DNA of 16,068 nucleotides from an uncultured Collinsella sp. (GTDB lineage Bacteria > Actinomycetota > Coriobacteriia > Coriobacteriales > Coriobacteriaceae): positions 1-16,068 of the forward strand of contig CABRNM010000031.1 in the NCBI GenBank assembly GCA_902472315.1, read 5' to 3'. The position numbers were made by a program, and so were the translations under genes. Positions 6,150 to 12,743 of this stretch are shown one piece after another; positions within the stretch are counted from its first letter, which is position 1, and each line of letters starts with the position of its first letter. Under the pieces are notes generated by a model. That model had not been told where the DNA came from. It made no database searches and was given only the letters and a program-made list of their open reading frames with translations.

Positions 6150-7733
6150 ATGTCTGATCGTTTGACGGTCCTGACGTCTAAGAGCGTCTTTACCGGTACG
6201 GGGGACCTGCCGTTTGAAGGTTTCGTAGCGGTCCGTGGCAATCGAATTGAGGCTGTTGGCACCAAGTGTGAGCTAGCTTCGTATTTGACCCAGGCGGACG
6301 AGGTAGTTGACCTGGGCGACCGCACCGTCATGCCTGGCCTGATCGATGTGCATACCTTCTATACAGGCTGGGCGCTGCGGACGTTGGGGCCTGATCTGTC
6401 CGGCATCGCTGATGCCAAAGAGGCCGTGTCGCTCTTGCGTGCATGGAAAGAAGATCGTCCGGATTGCGCGGCGGCTTTTGGCCACAACCTACCCGAAACG
6501 TTGGCATCGGATGCCGAGAACGCAAATACAGCAGCTGTGTTTGACGAGTGTTTTGGCGATATCCCCGTCGTCTGCTTTACACCGGGCGCGGATACCTGTG
6601 TTCTCAATGCTGCCGCCAGTGCGCGATACGGCTTCACACCCCAGGCGTGCTATGCCGAGAAGATCTGGCGCATGATGAGCGATTTCCTCGCGCTGCCCGA
6701 GGTGCGTGCAGGGTATTCGGACTACATGAGCATGCTTAACGAACGCGGCGTTACCGCCATCAAGGAGATGGCGTTTGATGACTACTACGGCTTTGCCGAC
6801 GAAATGGCTCGCCGTGAGGAATCTGGTGAGCTGACGGTTCGCGTCTCTATGATGTCGCAGCCGGTGGGTGCCGGTGCAAATCTTGCATATGCCCGCGAGG
6901 CACGAGAGCGCTTCCGGGGACCGTTCGTTCGTTTTTCTGGCTTCAACCGTATGACCGATCGCGGCGTATGGGCGGGGCTTGCCGAGATGATAGAACCCTA
7001 TGAGGACTCGGCCGATGCGGGCGCTGCCGGCAAGACGGTCGTCGAGGAGCCAGAGTGGGATCTGATTGAGAACGAGCTGCGTGCAATTGATGCTGACGGC
7101 TTCCGATATTCCTTGCATTGCCAGGGCGATGGCGCCGTTCGTCGCACCGTGGCGCTCTATGCCTCGCTGCCTCGAGACGAGCATGGACGGATGCTTCGCC
7201 GCCATGCGATTACCGATCTCGAGAACTCTGACCCGACCGATCTTGTCGAGTTTGGCAAGTTAGGTGGAATTTGCGAGGTCTATCCGCAGATTCTGACGCT
7301 GGACCGGCGCGAGGATTGCCTGTCGATGATGCGTCGACAAATTGGCGAGACGCGACTTTTGCACAGCTGGAATCGCCGCGGCATGGAAGATTCCGGATGC
7401 ACGGTGTGCTGCGGCACGGATTTGCCGCTGCTGATTCCGAGCCTGGGCGAGTCAATCTACAGTGCGTGCGGCGGATACTTCGACGACGGACTGCCCGTGA
7501 ATGAGGTCAACACGCTGACGCTTGTCGAGCTCTTGTGCGCTTGGACTGCCGGGGGCGCGTACGACCTGATGCGCGAAGACGAGCTGGGCACGCTTGAGGT
7601 TGGCAAGCTTGCCGATATCTGCGTGCTCGATCGGGATGTGTTCGACCTCGATTATCGCGACGCACGTGATCTTGCGGTTGACATGACGATGTCGGACGGA
7701 CAAATCGTGTTCGACCGAAATAAGGAGGCATAA
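6150..7733 (+). CDS. Divergent YtcJ-like amidohydrolase (Amidohydro_3) inside the Amadori operon
   Basis: A 527-residue protein with the composite beta-sandwich plus TIM-barrel layout of YtcJ-like metal-dependent amidohydrolases: VMPGLIDVH at about 60-68, SLHCQGDGAVRRT at 321-333, RHAITDLENSDPTDL at 351-365, CGTDLPLLIP at 421-430 and GTLEVGKLADICVLDRD near the end. The family's HxH metal pair reads HTF here (His68 kept, second His replaced by Phe70). The histidine expected in the IEH motif is Asp356 in ITD. His323 and Asp424 remain. Metal binding and chemistry may therefore differ from relatives. No signal peptide is visible, so it is probably cytosolic. ATG at 6150 follows TAGGTGG. It sits 9 bases after the transporter and 1 base before the epimerase gene. 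It might hydrolyse an amide or acyl group on the imported compound, comparable in position to asparaginase FraE, but this is inferred. Confidence 0.8.
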   Translation: MSDRLTVLTSKSVFTGTGDLPFEGFVAVRGNRIEAVGTKCELASYLTQADEVVDLGDRTVMPGLIDVHTFYTGWALRTLGPDLSGIADAKEAVSLLRAWKEDRPDCAAAFGHNLPETLASDAENANTAAVFDECFGDIPVVCFTPGADTCVLNAAASARYGFTPQACYAEKIWRMMSDFLALPEVRAGYSDYMSMLNERGVTAIKEMAFDDYYGFADEMARREESGELTVRVSMMSQPVGAGANLAYAREARERFRGPFVRFSGFNRMTDRGVWAGLAEMIEPYEDSADAGAAGKTVVEEPEWDLIENELRAIDADGFRYSLHCQGDGAVRRTVALYASLPRDEHGRMLRRHAITDLENSDPTDLVEFGKLGGICEVYPQILTLDRREDCLSMMRRQIGETRLLHSWNRRGMEDSGCTVCCGTDLPLLIPSLGESIYSACGGYFDDGLPVNEVNTLTLVELLCAWTAGGAYDLMREDELGTLEVGKLADICVLDRDVFDLDYRDARDLAVDMTMSDGQIVFDRNKEA

Positions 7734-7734
7734 G

Positions 7735-8586
7735 ATGTCTGAATCCAAACCGACGCTGCGCCGCGAGCAGATTGCGGGCATGAATATCCACTACATCATG
7801 TGGTCGCTCGATTACTTCCTTGATGTGCAGCAGCGCTTGGGCTTTGAGTCCATTGAGCTGTGGTGTGCAGAGCCGCATGTGACGCTCGACCATACGGGCT
7901 ACTTTGAGGCTGAGGTCCTGGCGAAAAAGGCTGCAGACCGTGGGCTTAGGTATCGTACTCTGTGCCCCGAGAATGTTGTCTATCCTTGGCAGTACTGCGC
8001 ACGCAAGCCGCTGCATGAACAGCGCAGCCTGGCGTACTTTAAGCACGGCATTGAGCTTGCCGAGGTACTTGGGTGCGACCGTATGTCCATCAACTCGGGC
8101 TGGGGCGACTGGGACGAGGACCGCGAGGAAGCCTGGAAGCGCAGCCGCGAGCACTTGTCCATTCTGGCGGAGTATGCCGGCGAGCACGGTCTGGTGCTTA
8201 CGATGGAAAGCTTGCGTCCCGAGGAGAGCAACCTTGTGACGACGGTTTCCGATGCGAAGCGCATGATTGACGAGGTCGCGAGCCCGTACTTACAACCCAT
8301 GGTTGATACAACCGCGATGGGCGTTGCAGGCGAGACACTCGAGGACTGGTTTGCCGCCTTTGGTGATGGGGCAATTCACGAGATGCACTTTATCGACGGT
8401 GACCCGTATGGCCATCTGGTGTGGGGCGATGGCAAGCACGATATGGACGCCTTCGTCGCCACACTCAACGCCCATGGTTTTGACGGCATGTTGGGCCAGG
8501 AAATCACGGACGGTCGTTACTACGATGACCCGGCCGCGGCAGATGCCAAGAACATGGCCGCATTCGAGAAATATCTGATTGACTAA
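7735..8586 (+). CDS. frlC: FrlC-like sugar epimerase (AP-endonuclease-2-type TIM barrel)
   Basis: A 283-residue TIM-barrel isomerase/epimerase. Several stretches align with E. coli FrlC, which interconverts psicoselysine and fructoselysine: a PEN-x-x-YP motif at 79-84, RSLAYFKHGIELAEVLG at about 97-113, ESLRPEESNLV at 158-168, SPYLQPMVDTTA at 183-194, and HFIDGD followed by GDGKHDMDAF at 218-240. Likely metal ligands are Glu158, Asp191, His218 and Glu256. AAGGAGG precedes the ATG, which lies 1 base after the amidohydrolase stop codon, so the two are probably translationally coupled. It probably lets the pathway take the C3 epimer of the Amadori compound. The symbol is used by homology. The exact sugar and amino acid are not known. 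Confidence 0.75.
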   Translation: MSESKPTLRREQIAGMNIHYIMWSLDYFLDVQQRLGFESIELWCAEPHVTLDHTGYFEAEVLAKKAADRGLRYRTLCPENVVYPWQYCARKPLHEQRSLAYFKHGIELAEVLGCDRMSINSGWGDWDEDREEAWKRSREHLSILAEYAGEHGLVLTMESLRPEESNLVTTVSDAKRMIDEVASPYLQPMVDTTAMGVAGETLEDWFAAFGDGAIHEMHFIDGDPYGHLVWGDGKHDMDAFVATLNAHGFDGMLGQEITDGRYYDDPAAADAKNMAAFEKYLID

Positions 8587-8648
8587 AACAACTATCGGCT
8601 ACGCAACCAACGTCATTGATTGCGGGTCAAATAAGAAAGGAACTGGAT

Positions 8649-9617
8649 ATGAACGCACACGATCTGATCAAAGAGGCAATTGCCGAGAAGGGCAAGTTCG
8701 ACAGCGTCTACTGGATTGCTTGCGGTGGCTCCATGATCGATTTGATCCCGGCTCATGAGCTTCTGCAGCGCGAGGCAACCACCTTCACTTCGTATATCTA
8801 TACCGCACGTGAATTCGACATTATGCGTCCGCGTCGTCTGGGCGAGAAGTCCCTGGTCATCGCTTGCAGCCACAGTGGCAATACCCCGGAGGTCGTCGAG
8901 GGCTGCGAGATTGCCCTTGCCGCCGGCGCTACGGTGATCGTCCAGACCGACAACGCTGGATCCAAGATCGACTCCGGCAAGTGGACCACGTGGGTCTACC
9001 CATGGGGCGAGGGTGTGCCGCAGGCCGAGGTCCCCGCTGGCATTTCGCTGTCGCTTGCGGCAGAGCTGCTCGATCAGCAGGAGGGCTACGCCGATCTTGC
9101 CGATATGTATGCCGGTATCGCCGAGATGGATAAGATTCTTCCCCCGGCACGCGAGAAGGTAAATGCCGAGCTGGGCGATCGCTTTGCCAAGCTTTGCCAG
9201 GAGCACGAGTTCTTCTATATTCTGGGCAGCGGTCCCAACTTTAGCCAGACCTACGGTTTCGCTATCTGCTCTCTTATGGAGATGCAGTGGCAGCACTGCA
9301 GCTACATCCACTCTGCCGAGTACTTCCATGGCCCCTTCGAGGCTACTCAGGATGGCGTTTTTTACTTCCTGCAGATGGCCTCCAGCGAGTGCCGTGCTAT
9401 GGACGAGCGCGCCCTGGCGTTCCTTAAGACGCATACCGATACGCTGATGGTGCTCGATGCCAAGGAGTACGGTATGGAAGCCGTGCCGGCGAGCGTCCGT
9501 GCCTATCTGGACCCGGTGCTGTTCTATGCCATGAACTGCGAGCTGCGTGCTGCACGCGGCAAGGTGTTTGATCACGATCCCGATTTCCGTCGCTATATGG
9601 GTGTTGTCGAGTACTAG
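8649..9617 (+). CDS. frlB: SIS-domain Amadori-6-phosphate deglycase, FrlB/FraB-like
   Basis: A 322-residue cytosolic protein with two sugar-isomerase (SIS) domains, at about 15-145 (phosphate-loop motif ACSHSGNTPEVVEG at 72-85) and 175-315. FrlB/FraB cleave 6-phosphofructosyl-amino acids to glucose-6-phosphate and the free amino acid. The match includes LMEM with Glu211 and AEYFHGPFE with His227. Their 16-residue spacing equals that of the catalytic Glu/His pair described for FraB and FrlB. The C-terminus DHDPDFRRYMGVVEY closely resembles the end of E. coli FrlB. ATG at 8649 is preferred, with AAAGGAA upstream. A TTG at 8616 would add 11 residues without a ribosome site. It lies 62 bases after the epimerase gene, the largest gap in the operon, with no clear internal promoter. 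Fructoselysine versus another amino acid cannot be decided here. Confidence 0.85.
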   Translation: MNAHDLIKEAIAEKGKFDSVYWIACGGSMIDLIPAHELLQREATTFTSYIYTAREFDIMRPRRLGEKSLVIACSHSGNTPEVVEGCEIALAAGATVIVQTDNAGSKIDSGKWTTWVYPWGEGVPQAEVPAGISLSLAAELLDQQEGYADLADMYAGIAEMDKILPPAREKVNAELGDRFAKLCQEHEFFYILGSGPNFSQTYGFAICSLMEMQWQHCSYIHSAEYFHGPFEATQDGVFYFLQMASSECRAMDERALAFLKTHTDTLMVLDAKEYGMEAVPASVRAYLDPVLFYAMNCELRAARGKVFDHDPDFRRYMGVVEY

Positions 9618-9631
9618 AAGGAGCAAAGGCC

Positions 9632-10495
9632 ATGGCATTTAACGTTAACGCGCTCGGATTTGGCGACAACGTCGTCGATCGCTACGAGCATATCCACACC
9701 ATGTATCCCGGCGGCAATGCGGTGAACTTCGCCGTTTATGCCAAGAAATGCGGTGCCGCACGCTCCGCATACATGGGCATTTTTGGCAATGACGCCGCTG
9801 CCGAGCATGTCATTGCAAGCCTCGAGGATGAGGGTATCGAGCTTGACAAGTGCGAGCAGATGATTGGCGAGAACGGAGCGGCTCGCGTGACCGTCGTTGA
9901 CGGCGACCGTGTCTTCCTTGGCTCCAACGAGGGCGGTATCCGTGGCGATGCGCGCTATGTCCTCGATCGCTTTGACCTTGCGTACATGAAGCAGTTCGAT
10001 GTGGTTCATTCGGGCAACTATTGCTTTACCGAGCGCGAGCTGCCCAAGTTGAAGGCTGCGGGCGTCACGGTCTCTTTTGACTTTTCGGACGACTCTACCG
10101 ACGAGTACTACGAGCAGATTGCGCCCTACGTCGATTTCGCTTTCTTTAGTGCGGCGGATGCCGCGAGTGAGGACGAGATCCGCGAGCGTCTGGCATGGGT
10201 GAAGGGCTTGGGTCCGCGTTTTGTGTCGGCTACGGCGGGCGCCGAGGGCTGCATTGCTTACGACGGCGATCGTTATTACCGCCAGCTGGCTAAACCGGTA
10301 ACGGACATGAAGGACACCATGGGGGCGGGCGACTCGTTCCTTACCTCGTTTTTGATGTGCTATCTCGATTCCGCCAAGCGTGGTGAAGATGGCGCCGAGG
10401 CCATCGAGCGCGCGCTCGACTTTGCTGCCGGGTTTGCCTCGACCGTGTGCGGCATGGAAGGTTCTTGGGGCCACGGAGCACCAATCGTCGAATAG
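9632..10495 (+). CDS. frlD: PfkB-family Amadori-compound 6-kinase, FrlD/FraD-like
   Basis: A 287-residue ribokinase/PfkB-type kinase that would phosphorylate the sugar C6 of the imported fructose-amino acid to make the FrlB substrate. The N-terminal substrate motif GDNVVDRYE-x(7)-PGGNAVNFAVY (11-36) corresponds to that of E. coli FrlD. FDFSDDSTDEYY (149-160), AYVDFAF-like and the ATP/anion-hole motif DTMGAGDSF (228-236, catalytic Asp234) also align. The length is slightly above E. coli FrlD (about 260), with extra residues near 245-260. ATG is preceded by AGAAGGAGC. It follows frlB by 14 bases and is the last gene of the operon, ending just before a strong hairpin. Confidence 0.87.
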   Translation: MAFNVNALGFGDNVVDRYEHIHTMYPGGNAVNFAVYAKKCGAARSAYMGIFGNDAAAEHVIASLEDEGIELDKCEQMIGENGAARVTVVDGDRVFLGSNEGGIRGDARYVLDRFDLAYMKQFDVVHSGNYCFTERELPKLKAAGVTVSFDFSDDSTDEYYEQIAPYVDFAFFSAADAASEDEIRERLAWVKGLGPRFVSATAGAEGCIAYDGDRYYRQLAKPVTDMKDTMGAGDSFLTSFLMCYLDSAKRGEDGAEAIERALDFAAGFASTVCGMEGSWGHGAPIVE

Positions 10496-10501
10496 CCGAG
10501 C

Positions 10502-10535
10502 GGTCCCGGGGAGGTGCAGGCGCCTCCCCGGGACC
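10502..10535 (+). terminator. 13-bp perfect GC-rich hairpin at the operon end
   Basis: GGTCCCGGGGAGG (10502-10514) pairs exactly with 10523-10535 around an 8-base loop, 6 bases after the frlD stop codon. No T-run follows. The next base but one starts the terminal repeat of a 233-bp element. Placement argues for a terminator, either U-less by nature or cut off from its U-tract by the element. Confidence 0.65.
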
Positions 10536-10592
10536 CGGTGTGCAAAAAATGCCAAATATGAGTACTGTGACTAATTTAGTCGCAGCAAAATC

Positions 10593-10629
10593 AACCCCTT
10601 CAGACGTGATTTGAGCGTCTGGAGGGGTT
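10593..10629. terminator. 14-bp hairpin inside the 233-bp element
   Basis: AACCCCTTCAGACG (10593-10606) pairs with CGTCTGGAGGGGTT (10616-10629) with a single G-U or mismatch position and a 9-base loop. Flanking T-richness is modest on both strands (TTAAGATTTG rightward, GATTTTGC leftward). It could terminate leftward transcription from tatD, or be a structural part of the element. Confidence 0.45.
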
Positions 10630-10654
10630 TAAGATTTGCGAAAACGCAGGATGA

Positions 10655-10738
10655 ATGACTGTAAAAGCTTTAATTAGCGGACAATCGAGGATTATTCTGG
10701 CGGTTGGAAAGTTAAAAGAAATGTATCCATTCCGGTAG
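10655..10738 (+). CDS. Possible 27-codon small ORF within the element
   Basis: ATG at 10655 follows GCAGGATGA, a weak ribosome site, and the frame closes with TAG at 10736-10738, the last base before the right terminal repeat. The predicted peptide starts MTVKALISGQSRIILAVGKL and is basic and moderately hydrophobic. I recognise no family. Chance is a real possibility at this length. It could also be a remnant of the parent element's gene. Confidence 0.2.
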   Translation: MTVKALISGQSRIILAVGKLKEMYPFR

Positions 10739-10774
10739 CAGTACTCATATTTGGCATTTTTTGCACACCAGGGG

Positions 10775-11557
10775 TTAGCGAAGGTCAAAAACAGAGCGCG
10801 CATTTGTTAAAACTATCGACTCGATGCGCTTTGCGTCGCAGTTTTTGAGCGAGGTGATGCGTTCTGAGGTCCTTGTGAGCGACCTGATGAGCGACTGCGC
10901 GCTTGTTTCTGTGTTTGGCTCGGCCGGCGCATCGGTCTCGAGCAGTAGGCGGTCGAGTGGAATCTGTCGTGCGTATTCGCGACCGCGCTTGGTCGCGAGC
11001 ATGCGTTCGTTGACGGAAAAATAGCAGCCCGCATTACGCGCGCGGGTGAGTTCGTCCGAAGTGCCGCTAAACCAGTGGAAGATGATAGCGGGGGAGTCGG
11101 GGTTTGGGATGAGTAGTCCATGCGATTCGAGGACGTCCAGTACGGCTCCTGCCGAACGAACGGCGTGAATTGATATCACGCGCCCGGTAAGAGGATGCTG
11201 CACGAGCGCATCGCAGAGCCGGTTAAGTGCCTGTATTTGTAGCGGCTCACTTCCAGCAAAGCGCGCGGAAAAGTCGAGTCCGACTTCGCCGATGTAGCGT
11301 TCTTGGGCAGCAACTTCGCAAAGCAGATTGACTTCGGCAAAACCGCAGTGGCCATCGGCGAGCCACCAGGGGTGAAGCCCAACGCCGGCGATGATGCCCG
11401 GGTGGCGACGAGCGCGCTCGTTTGCGGCCGAAAAGTCGCGTGGATCGATGCCACAGTCAAATAGACCCAAGCCCAGCGCCGTCGCCTCATCAGCAACGGC
11501 GTCCGGGTGGGCCATCAAATCAAGATGGCAGTGTGCATCAAATAACCGGGGCTCCAT
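10775..11557 (-). CDS. tatD: TatD family metal-dependent deoxyribonuclease
   Basis: A 260-residue TIM-barrel metallohydrolase of the TatD family, cytosolic, with 3'-5' exonuclease or quality-control nuclease roles in known members. The metal-binding set is visible: DAHCHLD with His9 and His11, GLHPW at 60-64, GEVGLDF with Glu91, SIHA with His131, FHWFSG with His161 and ETDAP with Asp209. The length matches the family. The ATG at 11557 follows GGAG at about 9 bases. It starts 14 bases after the tcdA stop codon on the same strand, so the two probably share a transcript. The stop codon lies 5 bases from the inverted-repeat element, where leftward transcription may end. Confidence 0.88.
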   Translation of the reverse strand: MEPRLFDAHCHLDLMAHPDAVADEATALGLGLFDCGIDPRDFSAANERARRHPGIIAGVGLHPWWLADGHCGFAEVNLLCEVAAQERYIGEVGLDFSARFAGSEPLQIQALNRLCDALVQHPLTGRVISIHAVRSAGAVLDVLESHGLLIPNPDSPAIIFHWFSGTSDELTRARNAGCYFSVNERMLATKRGREYARQIPLDRLLLETDAPAEPNTETSAQSLIRSLTRTSERITSLKNCDAKRIESIVLTNARSVFDLR

Positions 11558-11571
11558 CTCGGCGCGCTCCG

Positions 11572-12369
11572 CTAGTCCAAGCGCTGGCCATCGGCGCGCA
11601 CGCGCTCGGTGCCGCGGCCACTGATCTGGCGGATAACCTCGCCGGCAATCATCTGGCCCATGATGGGCGGCATAAAGCTGGCGGTTCCGAGCTCGGTGCG
11701 CTCGTGGATATTGGAAGGGTCGCGGGGCTGTGTCTTAACCGATTCCTCGCAGCTAAACAGTACATGCAGACTCTTGATTCCGCGCTTCTTGCATTCTTTG
11801 CGCATGATGCGGCTCATGGGGTCACGTACCGTATCGAAAATGTCGGCAAAGCGGAGGCACTCGGGATGGAGCTTGTTGGCCCCGCCCATGGAGCTAACCA
11901 AACGAATGTCGTGGTCCTGAGCATATTTGGCAATGGTGAGCTTGGCCGAGATGGTGTCGATGGCGTCGACGACGTAGTCGAGCTTGCCGTCCGTCTGCTC
12001 CAAAACGCTCGCGAAGAACTCGTCGATATTGTCGCTCAACAGGTATTCGGTGCGCTTGATGACGGTAGCGGCTGGATTGATGTCGTGGATCATGGCTTCC
12101 ATAACATCGACCTTGCGCTTGCCGATGGTGCTTTGAAAGGCGATGGCCTGGCGATTGATATTGCTGGGCGCGATGATGTCCTTATCCAGAATGACGAAAT
12201 GACCAATGCCGCCGCGGGCAAGTGCCTCGCAGCAATTGGAGCCCACACCTCCGCAGCCGAGCACCAGCACCGTGGCGGCGGCGAGTTTGTCGAGTGCCTC
12301 GCGGCCCATGATGATCTCGAGCTTGGTGTCGCGTGTCTCGTTGGGGGTTGCGGCTGTGGTTTCGGTCAT
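11572..12369 (-). CDS. tcdA: ThiF/E1-like tRNA threonylcarbamoyladenosine dehydratase
   Basis: A 265-residue ATP-dependent E1-like enzyme of the TcdA/CsdL type, which cyclises t6A at position 37 of ANN-decoding tRNAs. The nucleotide-binding motif is GCGGVGS (38-44). DKD at 62-64 and INRQ (71-74) match the adenylation site, and DAIDTI (135-140) follows. Residues 155-215 contain the family's C-terminal features, including LSSMGG-like and KSLHVLFSCEE segments. Two in-frame ATGs lie 6 bases apart (12375 and 12369). GGAGG directly abuts the first, leaving no spacer, and sits 6 bases from the second, so 12369 is preferred. The gene leads the tcdA-tatD pair, with a consensus TATAAT upstream. Confidence 0.88.
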   Translation of the reverse strand: MTETTAATPNETRDTKLEIIMGREALDKLAAATVLVLGCGGVGSNCCEALARGGIGHFVILDKDIIAPSNINRQAIAFQSTIGKRKVDVMEAMIHDINPAATVIKRTEYLLSDNIDEFFASVLEQTDGKLDYVVDAIDTISAKLTIAKYAQDHDIRLVSSMGGANKLHPECLRFADIFDTVRDPMSRIMRKECKKRGIKSLHVLFSCEESVKTQPRDPSNIHERTELGTASFMPPIMGQMIAGEVIRQISGRGTERVRADGQRLD

Positions 12370-12413
12370 AGACATCCTCCGATGGGGAAGCGAATCGTGT
12401 TTTAGCTATAGTC

Positions 12414-12443
12414 ATTATAGGTATTATCGCGATTCCATTTGAG
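12414..12443 (-). promoter_or_regulatory. Candidate tcdA promoter
   Basis: On the minus strand a perfect TATAAT occupies 12419-12414. The -35 side is poor (TCAAAT at 12442-12437, 17-base spacing). Transcription would start near 12407 and run into tcdA. Confidence 0.5.
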
Positions 12444-12456
12444 CCCTAGGGGCTTG

Positions 12457-12485
12457 TTGAAATGAGGCAGTGATTCGCATAAGAT
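12457..12485 (+). promoter_or_regulatory. Promoter of the antisense (antitoxin) RNA
   Basis: TTGAAA (12457-12462) and TAAGAT (12480-12485) are separated by exactly 17 bases. No plus-strand gene begins downstream within 340 bases. The predicted start near 12492 points towards the 3' end of the small minus-strand peptide gene. Confidence 0.6.
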
Positions 12486-12491
12486 GAAGCA

Positions 12492-12586
12492 GATGGCACC
12501 CGTTGCCGCGGGTTGGCCAACTCCCAAACACGTTTGTAGCGTGAGAAGTGGCCGTCTTCGCATTACGCGGGGGCGGCTATTTCATT
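12492..12586 (+). ncRNA. Candidate type I antitoxin RNA, about 95 nt, antisense to the toxin mRNA 3' end
   Basis: The RNA would start after the consensus promoter at 12457-12485 and end at the intrinsic terminator at 12551-12586. Its 5' part folds as GGC plus ACCCG (12495-12502) pairing with CGGGT plus GCC (12509-12518). It contains the stretch TTGGCCAACTCCCAAACACG, whose reverse complement resembles the conserved 3' region I recall from loci annotated as putative holin-like toxin. It is complementary to the toxin mRNA's 3' untranslated region and its stop codon. By analogy with type I systems, pairing would block translation or promote decay of the toxin mRNA. Boundaries are predictions from promoter and terminator positions. 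Confidence 0.55.
12551..12586 (+). terminator. Strand-specific terminator of the antisense RNA
   Basis: GCCGTCTTCGC (12551-12561) pairs with GCGGGGGCGGC (12567-12577) over 11 base pairs, three of them G-U, with the 5-base loop ATTAC, and is followed by TATTTCATT. On the opposite strand the three G-U positions become A-C mismatches, so the toxin mRNA cannot form the same stem. It covers the toxin stop codon. Confidence 0.65.
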
Positions 12587-12663
12587 CGACCTCCAATGTG
12601 AATGCCGAGCTCCACAGCCGCGATTACAAGCAATAACAACGTCAGGACATCGTCAATACTCAT
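12577..12663 (-). CDS. Small hydrophobic peptide, putative holin-like type I toxin (28 aa)
   Basis: A 28-codon gene: ATG at 12663, TAG at 12577-12579, with AAGGAG 7 bases upstream. The peptide begins MSIDDVLTLLLLVIAAVELG and ends in a basic RMK. It has an acidic N-terminus, one membrane-spanning stretch (about residues 6-20) and a short positively charged tail. This layout fits the short membrane toxins annotated as putative holin-like toxin (Hol_Tox type) found in type I toxin-antitoxin loci. The downstream region, with conserved-looking CTACAAACGTGTTTGGGAG on the coding strand and a convergent antisense RNA, supports this. Overproduction would be expected to disturb the inner membrane. It is divergent from the sdpR-sdpI-like operon, across 166 bases. 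It is too short for normal gene callers and likely to be missing from annotation. Confidence 0.65.
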   Translation of the reverse strand: MSIDDVLTLLLLVIAAVELGIHIGGRMK

Positions 12664-12714
12664 AGTCCATCTCCTTCTCGGGTAGAGGGAGCTGGCCCAT
12701 CTGCTTCAACTTCC

Positions 12715-12743
12715 ATTGTAGCTAAATACGAACGAATGTTCTA
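12715..12743 (-). promoter_or_regulatory. Candidate toxin promoter
   Basis: On the minus strand TACAAT (12720-12715) is a good -10. The -35 at 17 bases is TAGAAC (12743-12738), weak. The start would be near 12708, giving a leader of about 45 bases. The palindrome at 12730-12741 overlaps its spacer and -35 box, so an SdpR-like repressor could act on it. Confidence 0.4.

Larger units (their letters stand above)
10537..10769. mobile_element. 233-bp element with perfect 31-bp terminal inverted repeats (MITE-like)
   Basis: Positions 10537-10567 and 10739-10769 are exact reverse complements over 31 bases, beginning GGTGTGCAAAAAATGCC at each outer end. Pairing stops sharply inside (10568 against 10738). 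The interior is AT-richer than its surroundings and holds the palindrome GACTAATTTAGTC (10569-10581), a 14-bp hairpin (10593-10629) and one short open frame. There is no transposase. I see no clear target-site duplication: the flanks read GGGACCC on the left and AGGGGTT on the right. The element fills nearly the whole gap between the convergent frlD and tatD genes and ends 5 bases from the tatD stop codon. A non-autonomous transposable element or an intergenic repeat family member are the likely readings. Confidence 0.6.

Noticed and set aside
8587..8648. Internal promoter between frlC and frlB
   Set aside because: TTGATT and TAAGAA occur but are only about 10 bases apart, so the gap is more simply a within-operon spacer.
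8613..9638. Long minus-strand frame (341 codons) opposite frlB
   Set aside because: frlB on the plus strand has clear family motifs and a ribosome site. The reverse frame has neither.
9614..10555. Minus-strand frame (313 codons) opposite frlD
   Set aside because: It lies wholly over frlD and a GC-rich hairpin, with no recognisable protein features.
10600..10803. Minus-strand frame of 67 codons running from tatD across the element
   Set aside because: Part of its sequence reappears in a plus-strand frame at 10380-10574 only because both cross the same inverted repeat. It has no ribosome site.
11422..12405. Plus-strand frame (327 codons) opposite tcdA and part of tatD
   Set aside because: It spans the ends of two well-supported genes on the other strand and is a codon-bias shadow.
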